Of a stretch of DNA of 6,151 nt, positions 6,046 through 6,151 are shown in pieces (within the stretch, counting starts at the first letter, position 1; each line of letters opens with the position of its first letter). The stretch covers positions 1-6,151 of the forward strand of contig CALKIU010000041.1 of NCBI GenBank assembly GCA_937995745.1. Direction: 5' to 3'. The notes under the pieces were generated by a model. That model was given only the letters and a program-made list of their open reading frames with translations, was not told the origin of the DNA and ran no database searches. The DNA is from an uncultured Bacillaceae bacterium (GTDB lineage Bacteria; Bacillota; Bacilli; Bacillales; Cytobacillaceae). A program made the position numbers and the translations under genes.

Positions 6046-6112
6046 TGGGACAGTGAACCTGTCCCCCTGTCCCGGCCGTTCCATGGGACAGTGAACCTGT
6101 CCCCCTGTCCCG
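6046..6112 (+). repeat. Two copies of the 29-bp GGGACA/TGTCCC element, plus orientation
   Basis: Copies at 6046-6074 and 6084-6112 are identical over 29 bases and lie 38 bases apart, the same period as the pair at 3836 and 3874 although the variable middle differs (GTGAACC here). Each has GGGACA, seven bases, TGTCCC, CC, then a second TGTCCC. This pair lies in the intergenic space after glcD, so together with the repeats after lutC it brackets the glcD gene. Function is unknown; the arrangement suggests a dispersed intergenic repeat family. Confidence 0.85.
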
Positions 6113-6151
6113 CCGAATTTCCGCTTAAAAAAAGCACAGCCGGGAGATGGC

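Overview
The window looks like a chromosomal segment from a Bacillaceae-type member of the Bacillota. The evidence is strong AGGAGG-type Shine-Dalgarno sequences, a sigma-A style promoter, Bacillus-like gene order and proteins whose lengths match the B. subtilis LutABC and GlcD families. Base composition is balanced and the coding regions are moderately GC-rich, so a warm-environment Bacillaceae lineage is possible. The species cannot be fixed from the sequence alone.

Layout: (1) 1-619 has no gene. It holds a run of degenerate short repeats (1-242), then a good promoter (431-459) and an exact palindrome matching the LutR operator consensus (494-504). (2) 620-3517 is an intact lutABC operon for oxidation of L-lactate to pyruvate by an iron-sulfur, LUD-domain enzyme complex. 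(3) 3518-4497 is a 980-base gene-free stretch. It begins with a G-tract array and a terminator-like hairpin, then carries four copies of a 29-bp GGGACA/TGTCCC element, two in each orientation, with a GNRA-capped hairpin between them. After that come about 400 bases that I cannot assign and an AT-rich leader for the next gene. (4) 4498-5916 is a full-length glcD-type FAD-linked oxidase (glycolate or D-lactate dehydrogenase subunit) broken by one in-frame TAA at codon 112. (5) 5917-6151 contains two more copies of the same 29-bp element.

Together the genes describe lactate and 2-hydroxy-acid use: LutABC for L-lactate and the GlcD-like flavoprotein for D-lactate or glycolate. The lut part looks functional and regulated (LutR site, possible catabolite-repression site), while the flavoprotein gene is interrupted. 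No lactate permease, lutR or glcF lies inside the window.

The most unusual material is the repeat family around lutC and glcD, the G-tract array directly after lutC, and the single nonsense codon in an otherwise well-conserved glcD.
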